From NCBI GenBank assembly GCA_938074515.1, contig CALJFV010000235.1:1-5227 (forward strand): 5,227 nucleotides of DNA, written 5' to 3'. The notes under the pieces are model-generated. The model was not told where the DNA came from. It saw nothing but the letters and a program-made list of their open reading frames with translations, and did not search any database. The stretch comes from an uncultured Flavobacteriaceae bacterium (GTDB lineage: Bacteria > Bacteroidota > Bacteroidia > Flavobacteriales > Flavobacteriaceae). This document shows, piece by piece, positions 1 to 5,227 of this stretch. A program made the position numbers and the translations under genes. Numbering within the stretch: position 1 is the first letter of the stretch; every line of letters starts with the position of its first letter.

Positions 1-242
1 TGACCGGATTTACTCAAGCGGCAATGTTAGATCTTCGTGCGTACGGGGTAAAAATGACCACCATTATGCCTGGGTCTGTAGCGACCTATTTTAACGATCA
101 CGTACCCACTGATGAAGATTATTGGAAAATTCAAAAAGAAGATCTCGGACAAATCGTGGTTCAATTAATTTCAATGCACCCGCGGAGTCTTCCAAGTAAA
201 ATCGAACTGCGCCCAACAATGCCTGGTGGTTCGAGTAAATAA
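1..242 (+). CDS. Short-chain dehydrogenase/reductase, C-terminal fragment (5' end outside window)
   Basis: NAD(P)-dependent oxidoreductase of the SDR superfamily, cytosolic; the substrate cannot be told. Only the last ~79 residues are visible, reading in frame from position 3. The visible part starts at TGFTQA, which in SDRs lies just after the catalytic YxxxK on helix alpha-F, so the Rossmann core, the TGxxxGxG cofactor motif and the catalytic Ser/Tyr/Lys are all upstream of the window. The segment LDLRAYGVKMTTIMPGSVAT is the classical post-catalytic strand and PG motif. The tail (YWKIQKEDLGQIVVQLISMH, then LPSKIELRPTMP) fits the 'SDR family oxidoreductase' subgroup, which often ends in a similar ElRP..P motif. 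The ATG at position 24 is an internal methionine, not a start. The frame stays open to a TAA at 240-242 with no sign of degradation. The family is clear; the specific enzyme is unknown. Confidence 0.9.
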   Translation, partial: TGFTQAAMLDLRAYGVKMTTIMPGSVATYFNDHVPTDEDYWKIQKEDLGQIVVQLISMHPRSLPSKIELRPTMPGGSSK

Positions 243-339
243 TATAGCAAAGAGACCATTAGGTAATTGTTGTTAATCTTTCGTCAAAACCCCATTATAA
301 GTTAACAGTGGTGGAGAAAATCGTTAATTTTAAAGTGTG

Positions 340-1029
340 ATGATTTTTATTAACCAAACGATGGGGCATTTAAGCGGAAAACGAACTCGATTGACCATAG
401 GACTGTTTTCTATGCTTTGGTCGGGGTGTTTCGGCCAAATTGATGGATCTAATTCAAATTCTGTTGGAGAAAATCCATTTTTTCAGCCTAGTCCCACCAG
501 TTTAGTGCCTGAAAACAAACCACCCGTTAGTTTGACAATTCCTTTTAAAGACCGAGATCCTAAAATGCAATTTCCGCCCCCGAGTGATGCGCCCAAACAA
601 CTCGACATGACTGCCTCGGATGGGCTTCTGGATCATCTTCCCGGAAAAGCGCCTAAAGCCTTTCAAAAAGATAAAGAACCACGCCCAGAATTTGCCCGCG
701 ATCAAGATTTAGGAGATGTCACCACATCTGGAGATTTTGTCCAAATAAAATATCGTGATCACGAATATGTCGATGGTGATTTAATTCGGGTCTATGTTAA
801 CGGCGATGTGGTTCAGTCAAGTGTCTTCTTAGGATCCAGTTTCTCAGGGTTCACCTTATCGTTGCAGCCTGGGGCAAATCGTATTGAATTTGAAGCGATT
901 AATCAGGGGAGTAGTGGACCAAATACAGCTGAATTGCACGTTTATAACGAAAAAGGATTTATAATTTCAGCCAAAGAATGGAATCTTTTGACTGGTTATA
1001 AAGCTTCAGTTTTAGTGATAAAAGATTAA
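340..1029 (+). CDS. Secreted protein or lipoprotein with proline-rich linker and C-terminal beta-rich domain, function unknown
   Basis: Function unknown; predicted to be exported. From the ATG at 340 the protein has 229 residues. A basic stretch (GKRTR) precedes a hydrophobic segment ending SMLWSGCFGQ. Cys30 could be a lipidated residue, although Trp at -3 is a poor lipobox; cleavage by signal peptidase I before Gln33 is the alternative. Residues ~36-129 are rich in Pro, Asp and Lys (PFFQPSP, PPPSDAPKQ, KEPRPEF) and look disordered. Residues ~130-229 form a compact beta-rich domain with IRVYVNGDVV, LSLQPGANRIEFEAINQG, SSGPNTAELHVYNEKG and EWNLLTGYKASVLVIK. I recall this C-terminal signature from Bacteroidota, mainly flavobacterial, secreted proteins of unknown role. 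Start choice is uncertain: GTG 337, ATG 340 and ATG 361 are all possible, an in-frame TAA at 331-333 limits extension, and the only GGTGGAG is over 20 nt upstream. The gene is convergent with the next one. Confidence 0.72.
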   Translation: MIFINQTMGHLSGKRTRLTIGLFSMLWSGCFGQIDGSNSNSVGENPFFQPSPTSLVPENKPPVSLTIPFKDRDPKMQFPPPSDAPKQLDMTASDGLLDHLPGKAPKAFQKDKEPRPEFARDQDLGDVTTSGDFVQIKYRDHEYVDGDLIRVYVNGDVVQSSVFLGSSFSGFTLSLQPGANRIEFEAINQGSSGPNTAELHVYNEKGFIISAKEWNLLTGYKASVLVIKD

Positions 1030-1058
1030 ATCTCAGTAATAAAAGATTTAATCTCAGT
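1018..1058. repeat. 21-bp-period tandem duplication over the gene end, with self-complementary cores (possible bidirectional terminator)
   Basis: Two adjacent 20-bp copies, ATAAAAGATTAAATCTCAGT (1018-1037) and ATAAAAGATTTAATCTCAGT (1039-1058), differ at one base and repeat with a 21-bp period. The first copy contains the TAA stop (1027-1029) of the secreted-protein gene. Each copy holds an 11-nt near-palindrome, AGATT-N-AATCT. Because the single difference is A versus T at the centre, the core of copy 1 (1023-1033) is the exact reverse complement of the core of copy 2 (1044-1054). Transcripts from either side could therefore form an 11-bp stem with a 10-nt loop. The stem is AT-rich and weak, with no clear U-tract, so a terminator role between the convergent genes is an inference. 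Confidence 0.8.
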
Positions 1059-1074
1059 GCGGTTAACAAAACTT

Positions 1075-1695
1075 CTATTCTAACTCTTCCATGGCACTCA
1101 TGACTTCATCATAAGTGGATAAGGTCAGATACATTTTACCTGCCATCATAACAATAGGGGTATCCATTTCGTCCAAACGCTCTTCACCACCAACGATTAA
1201 TTTAGAGAGCTGTTCACGCACTTTTGGATAGGCATCAATTTCTGTTAGGGTATAGAGATAAGGACTCTCATCTAGGGCTGAAATTAGCGTATCACAATTT
1301 GTGGTACATAGTGTTGGTTTGTATATGGTAAGGGGCCATTTTGGTTGAATTCTAATCAGTTCCGCCTCTTTCACCAGCGAACGACGTGAAAGTTCTTCAT
1401 GAACTTCAAGCGTATATTCATATTTTGGCTCTTGATCACGTTCAATAATCAAACTGCTGACTTCAACACGAGATCGCGCAGGAACGCGCACTGCACGAGG
1501 CTTTCCAGCACGCTGACGAAATCCAGTGCCGTTTACATAGACAATAACGTCAAAATCCTGTAGGTTCTTGTTTATCGCATATAAACTAAGACGATTATTG
1601 TTTCGTTCGTCTTCAATTTCAATAGGACGTTCTTGAGCCAACAAGGGATTAATGAATAAAGCAAGAAGCAGTAATGATGTAAACAAAGTTCTCAT
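1075..1695 (-). CDS. Secreted protein: N-terminal beta-rich region plus thioredoxin/glutaredoxin-like domain with CX3C motif
   Basis: Probable periplasmic or outer-surface protein of unknown function. With the ATG at 1695 it has 206 residues and a clean Sec signal peptide: MRT, hydrophobic 4-19, and cleavage LLA|QERP after Ala20 with Gln at +1, common in Bacteroidota. Residues ~35-118 alternate like beta strands (RLSLYAINKN, FDVIVYVNGTG, RSRVEVSSLII, KYEYTLEVHEEL), suggesting an Ig-like or similar sandwich. Residues ~119-206 resemble a thioredoxin/glutaredoxin fold: strand PLTIYKP, then LCTTNC (Cys130/Cys134) at a helix start, strand TLTEIDA, a TPIVMMAGK segment with a cis-Pro candidate at Pro180, and a C-terminal helix. 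The cysteine spacing is CX3C, not the usual CX2C, so redox activity is unproven. A GTG at 1743 would add 16 residues ahead of the signal peptide and is less likely. No Shine-Dalgarno is visible. The gene lies 66 nt behind SemiSWEET on the same strand, probably in one operon. Confidence 0.75.
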   Translation of the reverse strand: MRTLFTSLLLLALFINPLLAQERPIEIEDERNNNRLSLYAINKNLQDFDVIVYVNGTGFRQRAGKPRAVRVPARSRVEVSSLIIERDQEPKYEYTLEVHEELSRRSLVKEAELIRIQPKWPLTIYKPTLCTTNCDTLISALDESPYLYTLTEIDAYPKVREQLSKLIVGGEERLDEMDTPIVMMAGKMYLTLSTYDEVMSAMEELE

Positions 1696-1761
1696 ACAGA
1701 AAGGTAGTATTTTAAATAAAAAAAGAATGAAGGGCTTGTCCACGAAGATAAGAAATTATAA

Positions 1762-2034
1762 TCAGCCGCGCTTTGAACCAAAAGTGGATTTAATCTTCAC
1801 CATTAAAATACTTCCGGCAAGAAGAAAGGTAATGATATTACCAACAATTATCGGGGTTGAATTTACATAAAGCCCATAGACAATCCAAAGAGTAACACCA
1901 GCAACAAACATAAGGTACATCGGCAGCGAAAGCTGTTGTGTATCCCGAGATTTAATTGTTTTTATCGCTTGTGGTAAAAAACTTATGGTTGTAAGACAGG
2001 CCGCAAGATTACCGACCAATGAAAAGAGTTCCAT
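1762..2034 (-). CDS. SemiSWEET family sugar transporter (MtN3/saliva-type triple-helix bundle)
   Basis: Small inner-membrane facilitator for sugars. SemiSWEETs are single triple-helix-bundle proteins that form homodimers and let mono- or disaccharides cross down their gradient. At 90 residues it has the usual family length. Three hydrophobic segments lie at about residues 4-23, 37-57 and 61-80. The first carries the hallmark PQ motif (SFLPQAIKTIKSRDTQQLSL, Pro21-Gln22), followed by the typical basic loop. Trp50 in TLWIVYG and Asn66 in VGNIITF fit the substrate-pocket Trp/Asn pair known from structures of bacterial SemiSWEETs (Trp48/Asn64 in the Leptospira protein, from memory). The ATG at 2034 is chosen; a TTG at 2055 would add seven residues but lies inside a candidate -7 promoter element. 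It is the first gene of a likely two-gene unit with the thioredoxin-like protein. The sugar transported cannot be read from sequence. Confidence 0.92.
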   Translation of the reverse strand: MELFSLVGNLAACLTTISFLPQAIKTIKSRDTQQLSLPMYLMFVAGVTLWIVYGLYVNSTPIIVGNIITFLLAGSILMVKIKSTFGSKRG

Positions 2035-2044
2035 AGCATTTAAT

Positions 2045-2060
2045 ATTTGGCGCAAATTTA
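2045..2060 (-). promoter_or_regulatory. Candidate Bacteroidota -7 promoter element and overlapping operator-like inverted repeat for SemiSWEET
   Basis: On the minus strand TAAATTTG (2060-2053) matches the Bacteroidota -7 consensus TAnnTTTG in all six fixed bases and lies 18 nt before the ATG at 2034, giving a predicted leader of about a dozen nucleotides. No -33 TTG is seen at the normal spacing; a TTTGTG (2091-2086) lies about seven bases too far upstream. The element overlaps an inverted repeat ATTTG-GCG-CAAAT (2045-2057), placed where a repressor could block transcription. Evidence is motif match and position only. Confidence 0.35.
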
Positions 2061-2359
2061 ATTTTAGGTAGAGACGTTAACTGATCACAAATCGGCCAAA
2101 ATATATTCTAAATTAACTATATTGTAATGTAGTGAACCTATAGGGGTAAATATACATAGATAATGAATCATTATACCTTTCTGTTTGGGCTAGAGCAACA
2201 CGAATGTTAATAGGTACAACACTGTCATTTTACATTGATCCTATTGCACTATAATATATATTATGTCAAATACAAAATATTAGTTTATACCCTGCCCGGT
2301 TAAATAAACACAGGCCATAAAACGAACCCGACAGTATTTATTCTATTACATTTGCACCC
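2061..2359. other. AT-rich divergent intergenic region with palindromes
   Basis: About 300 bp between the divergent SemiSWEET and MFS genes hold no convincing coding frame, tRNA or known riboswitch on either strand. Three palindromes stand out: CCTATAGG (2137-2144), ATAATGA-N-TCATTAT (2160-2174), and a perfect 14-bp palindrome ATAATATATATTAT (2251-2264). The last is pure A/T and could arise by chance; the middle one looks more like a dimeric regulator site. The region presumably carries the control signals of both flanking units. No regulator gene is present in the window to pair with these sites. Confidence 0.5.
2347..2354 (+). promoter_or_regulatory. Candidate Bacteroidota -7 promoter element immediately before the MFS start
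   Basis: TACATTTG matches the -7 consensus TAnnTTTG in all six fixed bases. It ends only five bases before the ATG at 2360, so transcription would begin at or next to the start codon and give a leaderless mRNA. No TTG-type -33 element is seen at the normal distance (the 2320-2330 stretch reads AACGAACCCG), so this could be a chance match in AT-rich DNA. Confidence 0.3.
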
Positions 2360-3565
2360 ATGGCAAAAGCAAATCAAAGTTCCGTAGAATTTATAGCGCT
2401 TATGGCATCGTTGATGTCAGTAGTAGCTTTAGCCATTGACGCCTTACTCCCCGCATTAGATGTCATCGGTCTTGCCGTAAACACCCAAACGCCCACGCAA
2501 AATCAGCTTATCATCACCATGATCTTTTTGGGCCTAGGGATTGGCCCATTGGTTTTTGGTCCTCTATCAGATAATTTGGGCCGCAAGCCCGTGGTTTATT
2601 TAGGTTTTATCCTTTTTCTATTTGCCAGCTTTATTTGTGTGCGGGCTGAAACTATAGAATATATGATTGCAGGACGAATTCTTCAAGGCATTGGACTCTC
2701 TGCGCCCCGGACCATAAGTATTGCTATAATTCGCGATCAATACCAAGGAAATCCTATGGCGCGCATCATGTCTTTTGTAACTGTCGTCTTTTTACTGGTC
2801 CCTATTGTGGCTCCGGCCATAGGAAAATTGGTGCTCGATCATTTTGATTGGCAATCTATTTTTCTGATGCAACTTTGGTGTAGTGGTATTGTGGCGCTTT
2901 GGTTTTGGAAACGTCAACCTGAAACCTTAAACCCCAGCAATAAAAGAACGCTTAAGATTCAGGATTACATTCATGGCCTAGGCGAAGTTGTCAAACAGCC
3001 AAAAACTATGGGTTACACGCTGATTTCAGGCCTCGTTTTTGGCTCATTTATGGTTTACCTAAGTGGTGCTCAGCAAATATTTCACCAGCAATACGACCTA
3101 AAGGAAGAATTTCCTTTGATTTTTGCCGGATTATCCATTGCCATTGGCTTGGCCATATTTTCAAATGGTCATTTGGTTATGCGTTTTGGCATGAAAAAAA
3201 TGGTCACCACAGCGCTCTATGGCTTTTTTGGCGTTGCCCTTCTATTCGTGATCCTCTATTACGGTCAAGAAAATCCGGGTATTGAAATTCTAATGTTCTT
3301 TTTTGGCCTTCAATTTTTTGCTATCGGATTTTTGTTTGGCAATCTAAGGGCCCTCGCCATGCAACCCATGGGACATATTGCTGGCATGGCCGCAGCACTT
3401 ACAGGATTCATCTCCACCATTATGGCCTTACCCATCAGCACGTTTATCGGAACATTTATCCAGAATCAGGTTTGGCCAATTTTCTTAGGCTTTACGCTTT
3501 GTGGTGCGATTTCTCTAATCATCTTGCTGATAATCAATAAACTGAGTCCAGAAGAGCTCAATTGA
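2360..3565 (+). CDS. MFS transporter, Bcr/CflA-type multidrug efflux family
   Basis: Inner-membrane secondary transporter, probably a proton-coupled drug or metabolite exporter of the 12-TM DHA1 class. At 401 residues it has normal length. TM1 contains ALAIDALLPAL (Asp27), the counterpart of the conserved acidic D..LPA motif of Bcr/CflA proteins. Motif A is clear after TM2: GPLSDNLGRKPV (~67-78). The TM4 motif-B region is AGRILQGIGLSAPR (Arg106). TM5 has PIVAPAIGKLV (~148-158), a variant of the antiporter motif C in which the usual final glycine pair is replaced. A hydrophilic central loop follows at about 190-215, then six more hydrophobic segments ending in ISLIILLIINKLSPEELN. The ATG at 2360 matches the usual family N-terminus (short polar lead, then EFIALMASLMSVVALAID). 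No Shine-Dalgarno is visible. The gene stands alone, divergent from SemiSWEET and convergent with the methyltransferase. Substrate unknown. Confidence 0.93.
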   Translation: MAKANQSSVEFIALMASLMSVVALAIDALLPALDVIGLAVNTQTPTQNQLIITMIFLGLGIGPLVFGPLSDNLGRKPVVYLGFILFLFASFICVRAETIEYMIAGRILQGIGLSAPRTISIAIIRDQYQGNPMARIMSFVTVVFLLVPIVAPAIGKLVLDHFDWQSIFLMQLWCSGIVALWFWKRQPETLNPSNKRTLKIQDYIHGLGEVVKQPKTMGYTLISGLVFGSFMVYLSGAQQIFHQQYDLKEEFPLIFAGLSIAIGLAIFSNGHLVMRFGMKKMVTTALYGFFGVALLFVILYYGQENPGIEILMFFFGLQFFAIGFLFGNLRALAMQPMGHIAGMAAALTGFISTIMALPISTFIGTFIQNQVWPIFLGFTLCGAISLIILLIINKLSPEELN

Positions 3566-3591
3566 CCGCGTTTTCAAAAGGTCAACTGACC
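3562..3591. terminator. Possible bidirectional terminator between convergent MFS and methyltransferase genes
   Basis: The 34-nt gap between the two convergent stops holds overlapping inverted repeats. TTGACC (3562-3567) can pair with GGTCAA (3580-3585), enclosing a loop that contains TTTTCAAAA. Alternatively GGTCA (3580-3584) can pair with TGACC (3587-3591) across only two bases, so the two hairpins exclude each other. The first stem begins within the MFS stop codon. No long T-run follows on either strand, so a terminator role is inferred from position and symmetry. Confidence 0.4.
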
Positions 3592-3599
3592 ATATCTTC

Positions 3600-4841
3600 T
3601 TAACGTCTTCTGTAATAAGCTGTTTTTAAGTAATGACCTTGCTCAAACCCAACGGCATGGTCAATGTCATGACCAGTAGTTTCTACTAAACTGAACTCTT
3701 GAGTTTTAACTGTCGCAAAGGCTTTATTATGCGCTTGTAAAAATTCATTCATATTTACCCTAGAGGAACAAGAAGCCAAAATCAACCAGCCTTTTTTAGC
3801 CACCAGCTGAATCCCAAGGCGCGCCAGAGTTTCGTATTTGTTCAAGGCTAAATCAACTCCATCGGCGCTGTTGGCAAAGCTCGGCGGATCGATAACAATT
3901 ACATCGTATTGTATTCCTTTCTTTATCTGTTGATGAAGTAAGTCAAATGCATCTCCACAGAGCGTCTCATGCATTCCTGAAAATTCATTCAAAGCAGCAT
4001 TTTTTTCTGCAAGGGATAAGGCTTGGGCGCTAATGTCGATACTGGTCACTTGTTTTGCACCATTAGCCAAAGCGTGGACCCCAAATCCTCCAGCATAGGC
4101 AAAAACATCAATCACACGTTTGCCGTGTGACAATTGCCCTACTCTATGGCGATTGCTTCGATGATCCAGAAAAAACCCAGTCTTATGACCTTTAACTAAG
4201 TGGGCTAAGAAACGTACTCCATATTCATGGAATTCTATTTCAGGATTGGGTAATGTACCGAATATCAAATTCACCTGATCCTCTTCTTCGAGCTTCAAAG
4301 CACGGGACACATGACGATTAGCGCGTAAAAGAATTGTTTGTGGCGCCAATAATTCCGATAGAATTTTTTGGATTTGTCGTACATAAGGCAACCACATAAG
4401 GCTGTAAATCTTTAGCACTAAAGCACCATCGTATTGATCGACAATCAGACCAGGTAGGCCATCATTTTCACCAAAGACTAAGCGCATGGCGTTGGTAATA
4501 TTCCTTAACGGTTTGCGCTTTTCAATAGCTTTGTGCAGAAGTTTTTGAAAAAAGTCTTCATCAATTTTTACCCCTTCATCAAAGTGCATCATTTTAAGGG
4601 CGATCGGAGAATGGGGGTCCAATAAGCCTAATCCGATCACCTTATTTGATTTATGAGCAAAAACAACCCCGACATCCCCTGCTTTAGGCGATTTATTGGT
4701 TTTGATAATATTTTGATCAAAAATCCAAGGATGATGTTGACGCACAGAGCGCTCTCCCTTAGCCGATAACTTAACTGCAACGATTTGTGGCGCGTGTTTC
4801 TGTGGGTCGCAATGATCCCAAAGACTAATGTTTTTGTCCAC
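3600..4841 (-). CDS. PUA-domain class I SAM-dependent rRNA methyltransferase, RlmI-like
   Basis: Cytosolic enzyme that methylates rRNA from S-adenosylmethionine. The best-known relative, E. coli RlmI, makes m5C1962 in 23S rRNA; the exact target here is inferred only. The protein has 413 residues. An N-terminal PUA domain spans ~20-95 (VKLSAKGERSVRQHHPWIF is typical). A central RlmI-type region contains RLVFGENDGLPGLIVDQYDG (~120-139). The catalytic domain carries the family signature KTGFFLDHRSNR (~220-231), SAM motif I VIDVFAYAGGFGVHAL (~243-258), acidic Asp269 after strand 2, GDAFDLL (~296-302), motif IV VIDPPSFA (~316-323), and LASCSS around Cys358. The start is GTG at 4841; the next in-frame ATG is not until residue 84, inside the PUA domain, so the non-ATG start is well supported. 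It overlaps the upstream TerC-family gene by 17 nt, which suggests cotranscription and coupled translation. Confidence 0.93.
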   Translation of the reverse strand: MDKNISLWDHCDPQKHAPQIVAVKLSAKGERSVRQHHPWIFDQNIIKTNKSPKAGDVGVVFAHKSNKVIGLGLLDPHSPIALKMMHFDEGVKIDEDFFQKLLHKAIEKRKPLRNITNAMRLVFGENDGLPGLIVDQYDGALVLKIYSLMWLPYVRQIQKILSELLAPQTILLRANRHVSRALKLEEEDQVNLIFGTLPNPEIEFHEYGVRFLAHLVKGHKTGFFLDHRSNRHRVGQLSHGKRVIDVFAYAGGFGVHALANGAKQVTSIDISAQALSLAEKNAALNEFSGMHETLCGDAFDLLHQQIKKGIQYDVIVIDPPSFANSADGVDLALNKYETLARLGIQLVAKKGWLILASCSSRVNMNEFLQAHNKAFATVKTQEFSLVETTGHDIDHAVGFEQGHYLKTAYYRRR

Positions 4842-5227
4842 TTCGCTTTAGATTTTTCTGATATTTTGATTGAACGATGTCAATTAAAATAAGAACGGTG
4901 ATCACAAAGTAAAAAGTGGTTTTAGACATCGGGGTTATCGGGTTGCCAAACACATAAATATGCGCTAAATGCCCTCCTTCTGAAAGCAACATGATGCCAA
5001 CAATAAACAATATAAACAGCCCAAGCACTTCATACAAACGATTCTTCTTGAGGAATGCTGTCACCCGGCCAGAAAGCCAGATCATAAGCAGGCCACCGGC
5101 AACAATTGCGGTAGCCATGACCCAAAATTCATCGGTAAGTGCCATTGCCCCTAAAATAGAGTCAAAAGAAAAAACTAAATTCATGACAATGATGAGCAAG
5201 ATGACTTGAGTAACACTTTTGGTACCC
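4825..5227 (-). CDS. TerC family integral membrane protein, C-terminal part (5' end outside window)
   Basis: Inner-membrane protein of the TerC/Alx/YkoY superfamily, linked in other bacteria to tellurite resistance and manganese or other metal-ion export. About 133 C-terminal residues are visible, reading in frame to the window edge. They include the second conserved acidic motif of the family, MNLVFSFDSILGAMAL, whose Asp is thought to take part in ion handling, followed by helices FWVMATAIVAGGLLMIWLSG, YEVLGLFILFIVGIMLLSEG and TFYFVITVLILIDIV. The SEGGHLAH segment between helices is also typical of this family. The protein ends in a short basic tail (KYQKNLKRSGQKH). A TTG at 5199 is an internal codon, not a start, because the hydrophobic frame continues upstream of it. 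The stop overlaps the methyltransferase start. The ion carried cannot be told from this fragment. Confidence 0.92.
   Translation of the reverse strand, partial: GTKSVTQVILLIIVMNLVFSFDSILGAMALTDEFWVMATAIVAGGLLMIWLSGRVTAFLKKNRLYEVLGLFILFIVGIMLLSEGGHLAHIYVFGNPITPMSKTTFYFVITVLILIDIVQSKYQKNLKRSGQKH

Noticed and set aside
325..332. TAATTTTA as a -7 element for the secreted-protein gene
   Set aside because: The last fixed base is A, not G, and no -33 TTG lies at the right distance; too weak to list.
502..705. 67-codon open frame on the minus strand
   Set aside because: It lies opposite the proline-rich linker of the secreted protein, starts at a non-informative site and shows no recognisable domain; it is a shadow of the plus-strand gene.
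1696..1743. GTG start at 1743 for the thioredoxin-like secreted protein
   Set aside because: It would put a second hydrophobic stretch ahead of a complete signal peptide that starts at the ATG at 1695.
1652..1870. 72-codon open frame on the plus strand
   Set aside because: It spans parts of two well-supported minus-strand genes and their gap, and its sequence resembles no protein I know.
301..2081. GTTAAC repeated at 301-306, 1062-1067 and 2076-2081
   Set aside because: A six-base A/T-rich palindrome occurring three times in 5 kb, with no shared flanks or equivalent position relative to genes, is expected by chance.
2235..2262. TTGATC/TATATT as a sigma-70 type promoter for the MFS gene
   Set aside because: It fits the E. 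coli consensus with 16-bp spacing, but Bacteroidota housekeeping promoters use TTG/TAnnTTTG, and A/T-rich DNA gives such matches easily.
4991..5209. 72-codon open frame on the plus strand
   Set aside because: It is antisense to conserved TerC-family helices; the composition follows from the complementary strand.
1..5227. CRISPR array, tRNA/rRNA gene, insertion sequence or defence system
   Set aside because: No regularly spaced repeats, cloverleaf, transposase motif, terminal repeats or defence-type domains were seen on either strand.

Overview
The window looks like chromosomal DNA of a Bacteroidota bacterium, most likely a member of the Flavobacteriia. The basis is mixed. The DNA is moderately AT-rich. 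Most starts lack a Shine-Dalgarno sequence. One secreted protein ends in a domain (NQGSSGPNTAEL...EWNL.TG) that I know mainly from flavobacterial genomes. Two starts lie just downstream of sequences matching the Bacteroidota -7 promoter element TAnnTTTG. The lineage call rests on recall, not on a search.

Layout, left to right. (1) 1-242 (+): C-terminal end of a short-chain dehydrogenase/reductase, cut by the window edge. (2) 340-1029 (+): secreted protein or lipoprotein with a long proline-rich linker and a C-terminal beta-rich domain. (3) 1075-1695 (-): secreted protein that joins an N-terminal beta-rich region to a thioredoxin/glutaredoxin-like domain with a CX3C motif. (4) 1762-2034 (-): SemiSWEET sugar transporter, upstream of and codirectional with (3), probably in one operon. 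(5) 2061-2359: AT-rich divergent intergenic region with palindromes. (6) 2360-3565 (+): MFS drug-efflux type transporter of the Bcr/CflA kind. (7) 3600-4841 (-): PUA-domain class I SAM-dependent rRNA methyltransferase (RlmI-like). (8) 4825-5227 (-): C-terminal part of a TerC-family membrane protein, cut by the window edge and overlapping the methyltransferase start by 17 nt.

There are two convergent junctions, 1029/1075 and 3565/3600. Each holds inverted repeats that could act as bidirectional terminators. The first is an unusual near-perfect 21-bp tandem duplication that includes the stop codon of gene 2. The divergent junction between the SemiSWEET and MFS genes is the only long non-coding stretch.

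Most genes here are ordinary housekeeping or transport functions. The least described parts are the two convergent secreted proteins at 340-1695 and the thioredoxin-like fusion encoded behind SemiSWEET. I see no defence system, mobile element, CRISPR array or RNA gene.
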